From an uncultured Anaerovibrio sp. (lineage in GTDB: Bacteria; Bacillota; Negativicutes; Selenomonadales; Selenomonadaceae): a stretch of DNA of 11,610 nt. Below are positions 1 through 6,505 of the stretch, one piece after another. The translations under genes were made by a program, and so were the position numbers. Numbering within the stretch: the stretch's first letter is position 1; each line of letters starts with the position of its first letter. Below the pieces are notes generated by a model. The model made no database searches. It had not been told where the DNA came from and was given only the letters and a program-made list of their open reading frames with translations. The DNA is taken from assembly GCA_902785445.1 (NCBI GenBank), contig CACZYN010000033.1:1-11610 (forward strand), written 5' to 3'.

Positions 1-14
1 TTTGGGGAGAATTG

Positions 15-1091
15 ATGAATATTTTAGATAAATTACAGGCTGTGGAGGATAAATTCCTGGAGCTGGAGTCCTTGATCAGCGATCCATCGGTTTTGGAGGA
101 CATGAACCGCTGGCAGCGCTACAATAAGGAACATTCCACCTTGCAGCCGATTATTGAGGCTTATCGGGAATATAAAAAGGTCTGTCAGGGGATTAATGAC
201 AACAAGGAAATGCTGGACGAGGGCATTGAGGACGATGAATTCCGTCACATGGTGGAGGAGGAGTTGTCCGAATTCCGTAAGCGCAAGGAAGAACTGGATA
301 ATGAGTTGCCAATCATGTTGTTGCCCCGGGACCCTAATGATGACAAAAATGTCATTGTGGAAATCCGCGGTGGCGTAGGCGGTGAAGAAGCGGCCCTGTT
401 TGCCGGGGATCTGTTTCGCATGTACTCCCGTTATGCTGAAGGCCAGGGCTGGAAGGTCAGCATTATCGATGCCAATGCCACGGAAATCGGTGGGTTTAAA
501 GAAATATCCTTTGCTGTAGAAGGCGATGGCGCCTATAGCAAGCTGAAATACGAAAGTGGTACTCATCGAGTACAGCGTGTGCCGGTTACTGAATCCGGCG
601 GCCGTATCCATACCTCGGCGGTAACCGTTGCCGTGTTGCCGGAAGCCGATGATGTGGAAGTGGATATTCGCGCGGAGGATTTAAAGATTGATACCTATCG
701 GGCTGGTGGAGCCGGTGGTCAGTACGTTAACAAGACGGAATCGGCCATTCGCATTACCCATTTGCCAACGGGGATTGTGGTTCAGTGTCAGGATGAAAAA
801 TCCCAGCTGAAAAACAAGGAGAAAGCCATGCGTGTGCTTCGAGCCAGAGTATTGGAGCAGGCCCAGCAGGCTCAGGCAGATACCATCGCTGCCGACCGAA
901 AAAGTCAGGTGGGCTCCGGTGACCGCAGTGAGCGGATAAGAACCTACAATTTCCCACAGGGGCGTGTTACTGACCATCGGATAGGCTTAACCTTGCACAA
1001 ATTGGATTTTGTCTTGGACGGTCAGCTGGATGAATTATTAAATGGTTTGATTACGGCGGATCAGGCTGAACGCATGAAACCGGCTAACTGA
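15..1091 (+). CDS. prfA: Peptide chain release factor 1 (RF1)
   Basis: Class I release factor that reads UAA and UAG in the ribosomal A site and triggers peptidyl-tRNA hydrolysis. The 358-residue protein has the usual RF1 length: an N-terminal helical domain (about 1-100), the tripeptide anticodon region with PVT at 190-192 (the RF1-type P-x-T rather than the RF2 SPF), and the catalytic loop GGQ at 234-236 followed by YVNKTESAIRITH. Gln236 is the residue expected to be methylated by the product of the next gene, prmC, 26 bases downstream. ATG at 15 is chosen over the in-frame TTG at 12 because GGGGAG at 4-9 then has a 5-base spacing. Whatever promoter drives it lies left of the window. Assignment to RF1 rather than RF2 is firm: the tripeptide motif matches RF1 and the reading frame shows no internal frameshift site. 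Confidence 0.98.
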   Translation: MNILDKLQAVEDKFLELESLISDPSVLEDMNRWQRYNKEHSTLQPIIEAYREYKKVCQGINDNKEMLDEGIEDDEFRHMVEEELSEFRKRKEELDNELPIMLLPRDPNDDKNVIVEIRGGVGGEEAALFAGDLFRMYSRYAEGQGWKVSIIDANATEIGGFKEISFAVEGDGAYSKLKYESGTHRVQRVPVTESGGRIHTSAVTVAVLPEADDVEVDIRAEDLKIDTYRAGGAGGQYVNKTESAIRITHLPTGIVVQCQDEKSQLKNKEKAMRVLRARVLEQAQQAQADTIAADRKSQVGSGDRSERIRTYNFPQGRVTDHRIGLTLHKLDFVLDGQLDELLNGLITADQAERMKPAN

Positions 1092-1117
1092 TAAATATAC
1101 AGTGTTATGAGGCAATA

Positions 1118-1987
1118 ATGGCAGAAGAAATATGGACTATAGGTAAAATCCTTAAATGGACCGAGGAATATTTTGCCAAGGCTGGCATCGATACACCCCG
1201 TCTGGATGGCGAGGTGCTTCTTTGTCATGTGCTGAATAAGGAACGGATTCATCTGTATGTTCATTTTGACCAACCGTTGAATCCCTCGGAACTGGCCCAG
1301 TATAAGGAATATATCCGCCAGCGGGTGCGCCACAAGCCAGTGGCCTATATTGTAGGGCATAAGGATTTTATGGGATTGGATTTCAAGGTGACGGAGGATA
1401 CCTTGATACCGCGGCCGGATACGGAGATATTGGTGGAAGCTGTGATTTCCCGACTGAAAACCATCGAAGATAATAGGGGAACAATTGCTGATATTGGTAC
1501 CGGTACCGGAGCCATATGCTTGTCCTTATTGAATTATTTGTCCTCGTTACTGGCGGTAACGGTGGATATTTCCGACAAGGCCCTTGAAGTGGCCCGGGAT
1601 AATGCCCAAAGATTTGGATTGTCAGATAGGATAGAGTTTTTCCAGGGAGATTTGCTGGAGCCTATAAAGAATCGCAAATTTACAGCCATAGTATCCAACC
1701 CACCCTATATTCCTGAGGGGGATATTGCCGGTTTGGAGCCGGATGTAAAGGAGTTTGAACCGGTTTCCGCCCTGGCAGCTGGTGCTGATGGCTTGGATTG
1801 CTATCGGCGGTTGGTGGCTGAAGCGGGTGAACTTTTGGAAGATGGCGGATTTTTGGCTATGGAAATCGGCATTAATCAAGCTGAGCCCTTAAGGAAGCTT
1901 GGTCAGGAGCATGGCTGGGGCCGCTGCGAGATAATTAAAGATTTGGCGGGAATTGACCGGGTAGTGATTTTATGGAAACAGAAATAA
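1118..1987 (+). CDS. prmC: Release factor glutamine N5-methyltransferase (PrmC/HemK)
   Basis: SAM-dependent enzyme that methylates the side-chain amide of the GGQ glutamine in release factors, raising termination efficiency in the cytoplasm. The 289-residue protein has the family layout: an N-terminal helical substrate-binding domain (about 1-85, with RLDGEVLLCHVL), a Rossmann SAM-binding motif DIGTGTG at 125-131, and the diagnostic NPPY at 194-197 that positions the glutamine amide. The segment IPRPDTEILVEA before the SAM motif is also typical. ATG at 1118 is preceded by TGAGG (1108-1112) at 5 bases. It follows its substrate gene prfA and its last 16 bases overlap the start of tsaC, so the three are very probably one transcript. 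The related PrmB is less likely because of the prfA neighbourhood. Confidence 0.97.
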   Translation: MAEEIWTIGKILKWTEEYFAKAGIDTPRLDGEVLLCHVLNKERIHLYVHFDQPLNPSELAQYKEYIRQRVRHKPVAYIVGHKDFMGLDFKVTEDTLIPRPDTEILVEAVISRLKTIEDNRGTIADIGTGTGAICLSLLNYLSSLLAVTVDISDKALEVARDNAQRFGLSDRIEFFQGDLLEPIKNRKFTAIVSNPPYIPEGDIAGLEPDVKEFEPVSALAAGADGLDCYRRLVAEAGELLEDGGFLAMEIGINQAEPLRKLGQEHGWGRCEIIKDLAGIDRVVILWKQK

Positions 1988-2613
1988 TTCGGATAGATGA
2001 TGTTAATAAAGAAGCGGCCTTGATACAGGCAGCCGCTGAGAAGCTCCGTCAGGGTCAGCTGGTAGCTATGCCAACAGAAACGGTGTATGGGCTGGCGGCC
2101 AATGGTCTGGATGTAGCAGCAGTAAAATCCCTTTATGATGCCAAGGGGCGGCCTTCCTATAAGGCTTTTTCCCTGCAGATTGCCGATAAAAGCATGGTGC
2201 AGGATATTGCCCAGCGGGTACCGGCTATGGCCATGAAGCTTTTTGACCGCTTTTGCCCTGGACCTATTACCATAATTTTGCCCAAGAAAGATACCGTTCC
2301 CAAGGAAGTAACCGGGGGAAAGCGGACAGTGGGTATTCGCATTCCGGATAATGAAATTGCTTTAGCGGTACTGAAAGCGGCAGGTGTACCTTTAGCAGTA
2401 CCCAGCGCCAATATTTCCTCCCATCCCAGTCCTACCTCGGCCCAAATGGTTTACGAGGATATGAAGGGGCTGATTCCCCTTATTTTAGATGGAGGACCCT
2501 GTGATTTAGGCATAGAATCCACCATCGTGGACTGCACCGGGGAGGAGCCGGTGATACTGCGGCACGGCGCAATTTCGGAAAAAGATATAATGGGTGCCGT
2601 GAGCAAGGATTAG
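1972..2613 (+). CDS. tsaC: L-threonylcarbamoyladenylate synthase (TsaC/Sua5/YrdC)
   Basis: Makes threonylcarbamoyl-AMP from threonine, bicarbonate and ATP, the first step of the t6A37 modification of ANN-reading tRNAs. The 213 residues cover one YrdC domain: PTETVYGL at 34-41, KGR at 58-60, PSAN at 144-147, and ESTIVD near the C-terminus. The C-terminal Sua5 domain present in Bacillus YwlC (about 346 residues) is absent, so it has the short TsaC-type length in a Firmicutes-like position. The segment after KGRP reads SYKAF where many homologues have a P-L pair; this is a mild divergence. The ATG lies inside prmC (16-base overlap) and has only a weak upstream GGG, so translation is probably coupled to prmC. 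No other in-frame start is better. Confidence 0.94.
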   Translation: METEIIRIDDVNKEAALIQAAAEKLRQGQLVAMPTETVYGLAANGLDVAAVKSLYDAKGRPSYKAFSLQIADKSMVQDIAQRVPAMAMKLFDRFCPGPITIILPKKDTVPKEVTGGKRTVGIRIPDNEIALAVLKAAGVPLAVPSANISSHPSPTSAQMVYEDMKGLIPLILDGGPCDLGIESTIVDCTGEEPVILRHGAISEKDIMGAVSKD

Positions 2614-2629
2614 GTTAATTTAACTTTCC

Positions 2630-2658
2630 TTGTGTCAAAACATTTCCTATGGTAAAAT
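2630..2658 (+). promoter_or_regulatory. Promoter of rpiB-glyA
   Basis: A -35 box TTGTGT (2630-2635), a 17-base spacer and a -10 box TAAAAT (2653-2658) preceded by TGG, giving an extended -10 (TATGGTAAAAT). It lies in the 90-base gap between tsaC and rpiB, and no terminator is visible between those genes, so rpiB may also receive read-through. The predicted start is near 2665. Read from sequence pattern only. Confidence 0.75.
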
Positions 2659-2688
2659 ACATTGGTGTAATGTGAGAATACATTTTAC
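2656..2688 (+). repeat. Repeats in the rpiB 5' untranslated region
   Basis: The octamer AATACATT occurs at 2656-2663 and again at 2677-2684, exactly 21 bases apart (two helical turns). The same stretch contains the 7-base inverted pair GTAAAAT (2652-2658) / ATTTTAC (2682-2688) and, inside it, ACATT (2659-2663 region) / AATGT (2669-2673). The block runs from the -10 box to just before the ribosome-binding site AAAGGAG. It could be an operator or an RNA fold, or chance in AT-rich DNA. Confidence 0.35.
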
Positions 2689-2703
2689 AAAGGAGCATAA
2701 TAG

Positions 2704-3150
2704 ATGAAAATTGTTGTAGGCTGTGATCATGGGGCTGTGGAGCTTAAAGCAGAGGTGCTGAAGGTTCTGGCCGAATTCAAGGATATTGAGACCGAGGATG
2801 TGGGTACTTTCAACTCTGAATCGGTGGATTATCCGGATATTGCAGAGAAGGTTTGTGGCAAAATTACCACTGGTGAGGCTGATAGAGGCATTGTCCTCTG
2901 CGGTACTGGCATTGGTATTTCCATTGCTGCCAACAAAATAAAGGGAATTCGGGCTGCTCTGTGCGGTGATGTTTTTTCTGCCCGCATGTCCAGGGAACAT
3001 AATGATGCCAATGTATTGGCCTTGGGGGGCCGGGTAACTGGTATTGGCCCAGCCGGGGAAATTGTCAGAACCTGGGTGACTACGGAATTTTCAAATGGTG
3101 AACGCCATATTCGCCGCATCGAAAAGATGATGGCTTTGGAAAATAAATAA
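2704..3150 (+). CDS. rpiB: Ribose-5-phosphate isomerase B (RpiB/LacAB family)
   Basis: Interconverts ribose 5-phosphate and ribulose 5-phosphate in the pentose phosphate pathway, supplying the precursor of PRPP. At 148 residues it is a full-length family member: CDHGA near the N-terminus (Asp8-His9), the catalytic cysteine in CGTGIG (Cys66), SIAANK after it, and REHNDANVLALG containing His99. This matches the RpiB arrangement known from E. coli. AAAGGAG (2689-2695) stands 8 bases before the ATG. It is followed after 22 bases by glyA, as in the Bacillus rpiB(ywlF)-glyA-upp order, though without the small gene between. Sequence alone does not exclude the LacA/LacB or allose-6-phosphate isomerase relatives, but the neighbourhood favours RpiB. 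Confidence 0.95.
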   Translation: MKIVVGCDHGAVELKAEVLKVLAEFKDIETEDVGTFNSESVDYPDIAEKVCGKITTGEADRGIVLCGTGIGISIAANKIKGIRAALCGDVFSARMSREHNDANVLALGGRVTGIGPAGEIVRTWVTTEFSNGERHIRRIEKMMALENK

Positions 3151-3172
3151 GGACATACAGGAGGATTTAGTA

Positions 3173-4420
3173 ATGAGCTTAATGGATGATTTGAAGGTTG
3201 TTGACCCTGAAATAGCTAAGGTAATTGATGCAGAATTAAATCGTCAGAGAAATAAGTTGGAGCTTATTGCTTCGGAAAATATTGTCAGTGCGGCTGTAAT
3301 GGCAGCTCAGGGCAGTGTGCTCACCAACAAGTATGCTGAGGGCTATCCAGGCAAGCGGTATTATGGCGGCTGCGAACACGTGGATGTGGTAGAGCAGCTG
3401 GCTATTGACCGGGCCAAGAAGCTCTTCGGGGCTGAGTATGCCAATGTGCAGCCTCATTCCGGTGCTCAGGCTAATATGGCAGTATTTTTTGCGCTTCTGA
3501 CTCCTGGTGATACAGTAATGGGCCTGAACCTTACCGATGGTGGCCATCTTACCCATGGCAGCCCGGTAAATATGTCCGGTAAATATTTCAAGATTGTTCC
3601 TTATGGCGTAAGCGCTGATACCGAGCAGCTGGATTACGACGAAGTTCAGAAAATGGCAGAAGAATGCAAGCCAAAGCTGATTGTAGCTGGTGCTTCCGCT
3701 TATGCCCGTACCTTGGATTTCCCTAGATTGGCGGAGATTGCCCATTCCGTTGGGGCTTATCTCATGGTTGATATTGCCCATATCGCTGGTTTGGTGGCAA
3801 CAGGTATGCACCCATCGCCAGTTCCATACGCTGATGTGGTTACTACCACCACCCATAAGACCCTCCGTGGTCCACGGGGCGGCTTGATCCTCTGCAAGGA
3901 TGCAGAATTTGGCAAGCAGTTCAACAAGGCTATTTTCCCTGGCATTCAGGGCGGTCCATTGATGCATGTAATTGCTGCCAAGGCAGTTGCCTTCAAGGAG
4001 GCTTTGTCACCGGAATTCAAGGAATATGCTCAGCAGATTATAAAGAATGCCAAGGCATTGGCTGAAACGTTAATAGAAAAGGGCTTCCGAATTGTATCTG
4101 GCGGTACCGATACCCATTTGATGCTGGTGGATCTCACCAATAAGAATATTACCGGTAAGGTAGCCCAGAATGTTTTGGATGAAGTAGGTATCACTGCCAA
4201 TAAGAATACCATTCCATTTGAAAAGCTCAGTCCGTTTGTAACCAGTGGTATTCGCTTGGGGTCCCCAGCTTTGACTACCCGTGGCTTCAAGGAAGATGAT
4301 ATGCGCGAGGTAGGTAATATTATTGCTTTGGCTCTGGATAACCCAGAGGATGAGGCTGTAAAGAAGCAGGCCAGTGAGCGGGTTGCGGCTCTTTGCAAGA
4401 AATATCCATTATATGAATAA
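3173..4420 (+). CDS. glyA: Serine hydroxymethyltransferase
   Basis: PLP enzyme converting serine and tetrahydrofolate to glycine and 5,10-methylene-tetrahydrofolate, the main cytoplasmic source of one-carbon units for purine and thymidylate synthesis. The 415-residue chain is the usual length. The N-terminus carries LELIASEN, followed by KYAEGYPGKRYYGG and HSGAQAN; VDIAHIAGL holds the cofactor-stacking and ring-nitrogen residues, and TTTTHKTLRGPRGG carries the Schiff-base lysine at 229, the same number as in E. coli. The ribosome-binding site CAGGAGG (3158-3164) is strong. It is co-oriented between rpiB and upp, probably in one transcript, and its stop codon lies inside the left arm of the inverted repeat at the upp promoter. 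Confidence 0.98.
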   Translation: MSLMDDLKVVDPEIAKVIDAELNRQRNKLELIASENIVSAAVMAAQGSVLTNKYAEGYPGKRYYGGCEHVDVVEQLAIDRAKKLFGAEYANVQPHSGAQANMAVFFALLTPGDTVMGLNLTDGGHLTHGSPVNMSGKYFKIVPYGVSADTEQLDYDEVQKMAEECKPKLIVAGASAYARTLDFPRLAEIAHSVGAYLMVDIAHIAGLVATGMHPSPVPYADVVTTTTHKTLRGPRGGLILCKDAEFGKQFNKAIFPGIQGGPLMHVIAAKAVAFKEALSPEFKEYAQQIIKNAKALAETLIEKGFRIVSGGTDTHLMLVDLTNKNITGKVAQNVLDEVGITANKNTIPFEKLSPFVTSGIRLGSPALTTRGFKEDDMREVGNIIALALDNPEDEAVKKQASERVAALCKKYPLYE

Positions 4421-4464
4421 TTTTTCCTAGTTATATGGTATAATGATTCTTAGGGAAAATTATT
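4416..4464 (+). repeat. Inverted repeat enclosing the upp -10 box
   Basis: The left arm 4416-4429 (AATAATTTTTCCTA) pairs with the right arm 4451-4464 over 14 positions, 13 Watson-Crick plus one T-G wobble (4425/4455). The 21-base loop contains the extended -10 box of upp. The left arm includes the glyA stop codon. No T-run follows the right arm, so it does not look like an intrinsic terminator. It could be a two-half-site operator, or a fold or processing site in the glyA-upp read-through RNA. Confidence 0.7.
4436..4444 (+). promoter_or_regulatory. Extended -10 promoter of upp
   Basis: TATAAT at 4439-4444 preceded by TGG (TATGGTATAAT) gives a consensus extended -10. No good -35 hexamer is seen at 16-18 bases upstream, which extended -10 promoters tolerate. 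The predicted start near 4451 falls at the first base of the right arm of the surrounding inverted repeat, so a transcript from this promoter would lack the left arm. Confidence 0.65.
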
Positions 4465-4480
4465 TCGTAGGAGGAAAATT

Positions 4481-5116
4481 ATGTCAGATTTAAAAGCAGT
4501 TGTGGTTGATCATCCACTTATTCAGCATAAGCTCACTATCATGCGGAAGAAGGAAACCAGCTCCAAGGATTTCCGTCAGCTTCTGGAAGAGATAGCTATG
4601 CTTATGACATATGAGGTTACCCGTGATTTCCCATTGCAGGAAATCGATATTGAGACTCCGGTAGCTAAGTGCAAGGCCAAGGTTTTGGCCGGCAAGAAGG
4701 TGGGCGTTGTGCCAATTCTTCGGGCTGGATTGGGTCTCTTGAACGGTGTGGTTAATATGATTCCATCGGCACGGGTGGGCCATGTGGGTATGTATCGTGA
4801 CCCAGCTACCTTAAAGCCAGTAGAGTATTATTGTAAGCTCCCAGGAGATGTGGCAGAGCGTACTTTGATTGTGGTTGACCCTATGTTGGCTACTGGTGGT
4901 TCCTCAGCAGCGGCTATTTCCTTGCTAAAGGAAAAGGGTGCCAAGAACATTGTTCTCATGTGTTTGGTGGCAGCTCCTGAAGGAATTAAGGTAATCAATG
5001 AGGAGCATCCTGATGTGCCGGTTTATGTGGCAGCTATTGATGAAAAGCTTAACGAAAAGGGCTATATTGTTCCTGGCTTGGGCGATGCCGGGGATCGGAT
5101 TTTTGGTACATTGTAA
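4481..5116 (+). CDS. upp: Uracil phosphoribosyltransferase
   Basis: Salvages uracil by joining it to PRPP to give UMP. The 211-residue protein is the standard length (Bacillus and E. coli Upp are about 208-209). Visible signatures are PILRAGLGL, the PRPP-binding loop DPMLATGG at 133-140, and the uracil-binding C-terminal segment GYIVPGLGDAGDR. GGAGG (4470-4474) is 6 bases before the ATG. It lies downstream of glyA as in Bacillus. Its own extended -10 promoter and the inverted repeat around it suggest separate control from glyA; no PyrR-type antiterminator leader is evident in the 60-base gap. Confidence 0.98.
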   Translation: MSDLKAVVVDHPLIQHKLTIMRKKETSSKDFRQLLEEIAMLMTYEVTRDFPLQEIDIETPVAKCKAKVLAGKKVGVVPILRAGLGLLNGVVNMIPSARVGHVGMYRDPATLKPVEYYCKLPGDVAERTLIVVDPMLATGGSSAAAISLLKEKGAKNIVLMCLVAAPEGIKVINEEHPDVPVYVAAIDEKLNEKGYIVPGLGDAGDRIFGTL

Positions 5117-5131
5117 ATAAAGAACTATATT

Positions 5132-5166
5132 CTGCCGACTGGTGCATATTATGTACTGGTCGGCAG
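5132..5166 (+). terminator. Long hairpin behind upp, weak terminator
   Basis: Arms CTGCCGACTGGTGCAT (5132-5147) and 5151-5166 pair at all 16 positions, 13 Watson-Crick and 3 G-T wobbles, with a 3-base loop. The following bases TAGTTGTAT are only partly T-rich, so termination may be incomplete. The hairpin sits in the 72-base gap between upp and the alcohol dehydrogenase gene, which has its own ribosome-binding site. Confidence 0.55.
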
Positions 5167-5188
5167 TAGTTGTATAAGGGGTGTTTAT

Positions 5189-6370
5189 ATGCAAAACTTT
5201 GAGTTTTATTGTCCAACAGATATTGTTTTCGGAAAAGGGGCCGAGGAAAAGCTGGCGGATAAAATCAGACAGCATGGCGGCAGCAAGGTCTTCCTGCTCT
5301 ATGGGGGCGGCAGCGTCGAAAAAAATGGTATATTGAAAAAAATTGAAGAGCAGCTTAATGAGGCGGATATTGAGTTTGAGGCAATGGGTGGCGTTCAGCC
5401 AAATCCAGTGTTGTCCTTTGCTCAGGAGGCAACCGCCGAGGCTATTGATTTTGATGCGGATATGGTATTGGCTCTGGGTGGCGGCAGTGTTATTGATACG
5501 GCCAAGGCTGTGGCTGTGGGACTGGCCAATCCGGATGTGGATATTGCCGAGTATTGGGAAAAGGGACGGCAGATAGAATCCTGTGCCCCTATTGGGGTGG
5601 TGCTGACCATTTCGGCGGCCGGCAGTGAGACCAGCGATTCGGCGGTTCTGACCATTGATGGCACTGGCAAAAAAGGTGGAGCCCACAGTGATATCATTCG
5701 TCCGGATTTTGCCATTATGAATCCGGAATTTACCTTCACTTTACCACCGTACCAAATTGCCTGTGGCGTAGTGGATATCTTGATGCATACTCTGGAACGC
5801 TACATTTCTCATGTAGAAGGTAACGAATTTACCGACTTGGTGGCTGAGGCCCTGATGAAGAATGTTATTAAATATGGTCGTATTGCAGTGGCCCATCGGA
5901 AAAACTACGATGCCATGAGTGAAATCATGTGGTGTGGTAGTGTTTCCCATAATGGCTTTACCGGTTTGGGCCGATCCAAGGATTTTTCAGGCCATAAAAT
6001 GGGTCATGTACTAAGCGGGGTATATAATGTGACCCATGGTGCCTCTTTGGCCGTTATGTGGCCAGCCTGGGCAACCTATGTGTATAATGACAAACCGGAG
6101 CGCTTCGCGCAATTTGCTGAGCGGGTTTGGGGCGTTAATGCCGGCACGCCGGAGGAACGCTCTCGGGCAGCTATCCGCCTTACCAAAGAATTCTTTGAGC
6201 AGATCGGGGCACCGACTAGTTTCACCAAGCTGGGTATTGGCGTATTAAGTGACGAAGATATTGAGAAAATGGCCAATATTTGCACCAAGGAGGACAGCAT
6301 CAAGGTGGGTACATTCCATCCATTGGGCAAAAAGGAAGTAATGGAAATTTATCAGAGCGTGAACAAGTAA
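5189..6370 (+). CDS. Iron-containing alcohol dehydrogenase (BDH/YqhD-like)
   Basis: Group III metal-dependent NAD(P)H alcohol dehydrogenase/aldehyde reductase, probably cytoplasmic and used to dispose of reducing power or detoxify aldehydes. It has 393 residues. The N-terminal nucleotide-binding domain has YGGGSVEKNGI near residues 33-43 and GGGS at 97-100 followed by VIDTAKAVA. The metal ligands expected from YqhD are all present at matching spacing: Asp196, His200, His269, His283. YGGGSV-x-K-x-G and the VQPNP segment place it nearer to butanol dehydrogenase/YqhD than to FucO or AdhE; cofactor (often NADPH in this subgroup) and substrate cannot be read from sequence. AAGGGGTG (5176-5183) precedes the ATG by 5 bases. 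It lies alone between a hairpin and a strong terminator and is not part of the conserved upp-murA neighbourhood, so it may be an insertion. Confidence 0.93.
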   Translation: MQNFEFYCPTDIVFGKGAEEKLADKIRQHGGSKVFLLYGGGSVEKNGILKKIEEQLNEADIEFEAMGGVQPNPVLSFAQEATAEAIDFDADMVLALGGGSVIDTAKAVAVGLANPDVDIAEYWEKGRQIESCAPIGVVLTISAAGSETSDSAVLTIDGTGKKGGAHSDIIRPDFAIMNPEFTFTLPPYQIACGVVDILMHTLERYISHVEGNEFTDLVAEALMKNVIKYGRIAVAHRKNYDAMSEIMWCGSVSHNGFTGLGRSKDFSGHKMGHVLSGVYNVTHGASLAVMWPAWATYVYNDKPERFAQFAERVWGVNAGTPEERSRAAIRLTKEFFEQIGAPTSFTKLGIGVLSDEDIEKMANICTKEDSIKVGTFHPLGKKEVMEIYQSVNK

Positions 6371-6382
6371 TAGACAAACACC

Positions 6383-6422
6383 AGCCAGGCAGGGGGACCA
6401 CATCTGCCTGGCTCATTTTTTT
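6383..6422 (+). terminator. Intrinsic terminator behind the alcohol dehydrogenase
   Basis: A perfect 10-bp stem AGCCAGGCAG (6383-6392) / CTGCCTGGCT (6404-6413) with an 11-base loop, followed by CA and seven T residues (6416-6422). It separates the alcohol dehydrogenase from the murA promoter, whose -35 box begins 2 bases after the T-run. Confidence 0.92.
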
Positions 6423-6424
6423 AT

Positions 6425-6453
6425 TTGCATGCTTATTCTATATATGGTAAACT
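6425..6453 (+). promoter_or_regulatory. Promoter of murA
   Basis: The -35 box TTGCAT (6425-6430), a 17-base spacer and the -10 box TAAACT (6448-6453) preceded by TGG (extended -10, TATGGTAAACT). It comes directly after a terminator, so murA should depend on it. The predicted start is near 6460. Confidence 0.78.
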
Positions 6454-6455
6454 GA

Positions 6456-6468
6456 AGTGTAATACACT
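6456..6468. promoter_or_regulatory. Palindrome at the murA transcription start
   Basis: A perfect inverted repeat AGTGTA-A-TACACT with 6-base arms and a 1-base centre, covering the predicted transcription start of murA. The placement is what a repressor operator would have, but no regulator is known from this sequence and a 13-base palindrome can arise by chance. Confidence 0.4.
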
Positions 6469-6505
6469 CAAGAAGTATGCCTATTTTGGGAGGAAGTTTA
6501 CTTAA

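Noticed and set aside
33..611. 192-codon minus-strand frame inside prfA
   Set aside because: Antisense shadow of prfA with no recognisable domain.
2614..2624. Small palindrome GTTAA-T-TTAAC as a terminator for tsaC
   Set aside because: A 5-bp AT-rich stem without a T-run is too weak to terminate; it lies just upstream of the rpiB -35 box and is probably chance.
3236..3967. 243-codon open frame on the minus strand inside glyA
   Set aside because: Fully antisense to a highly conserved gene; its residues are a mirror of glyA codon usage and resemble no family I know.
4421..4480. Riboswitch or PyrR attenuator before upp
   Set aside because: Only 60 bases between genes, no antiterminator/terminator pair and no conserved PyrR-binding loop seen; only the single inverted repeat is present.
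4925..5686. 253-codon open frame on the minus strand across upp and the alcohol dehydrogenase
   Set aside because: It runs antisense through two well-recognised genes and the gap between them, its translation has no recognisable motif, and it has no convincing ribosome-binding site.
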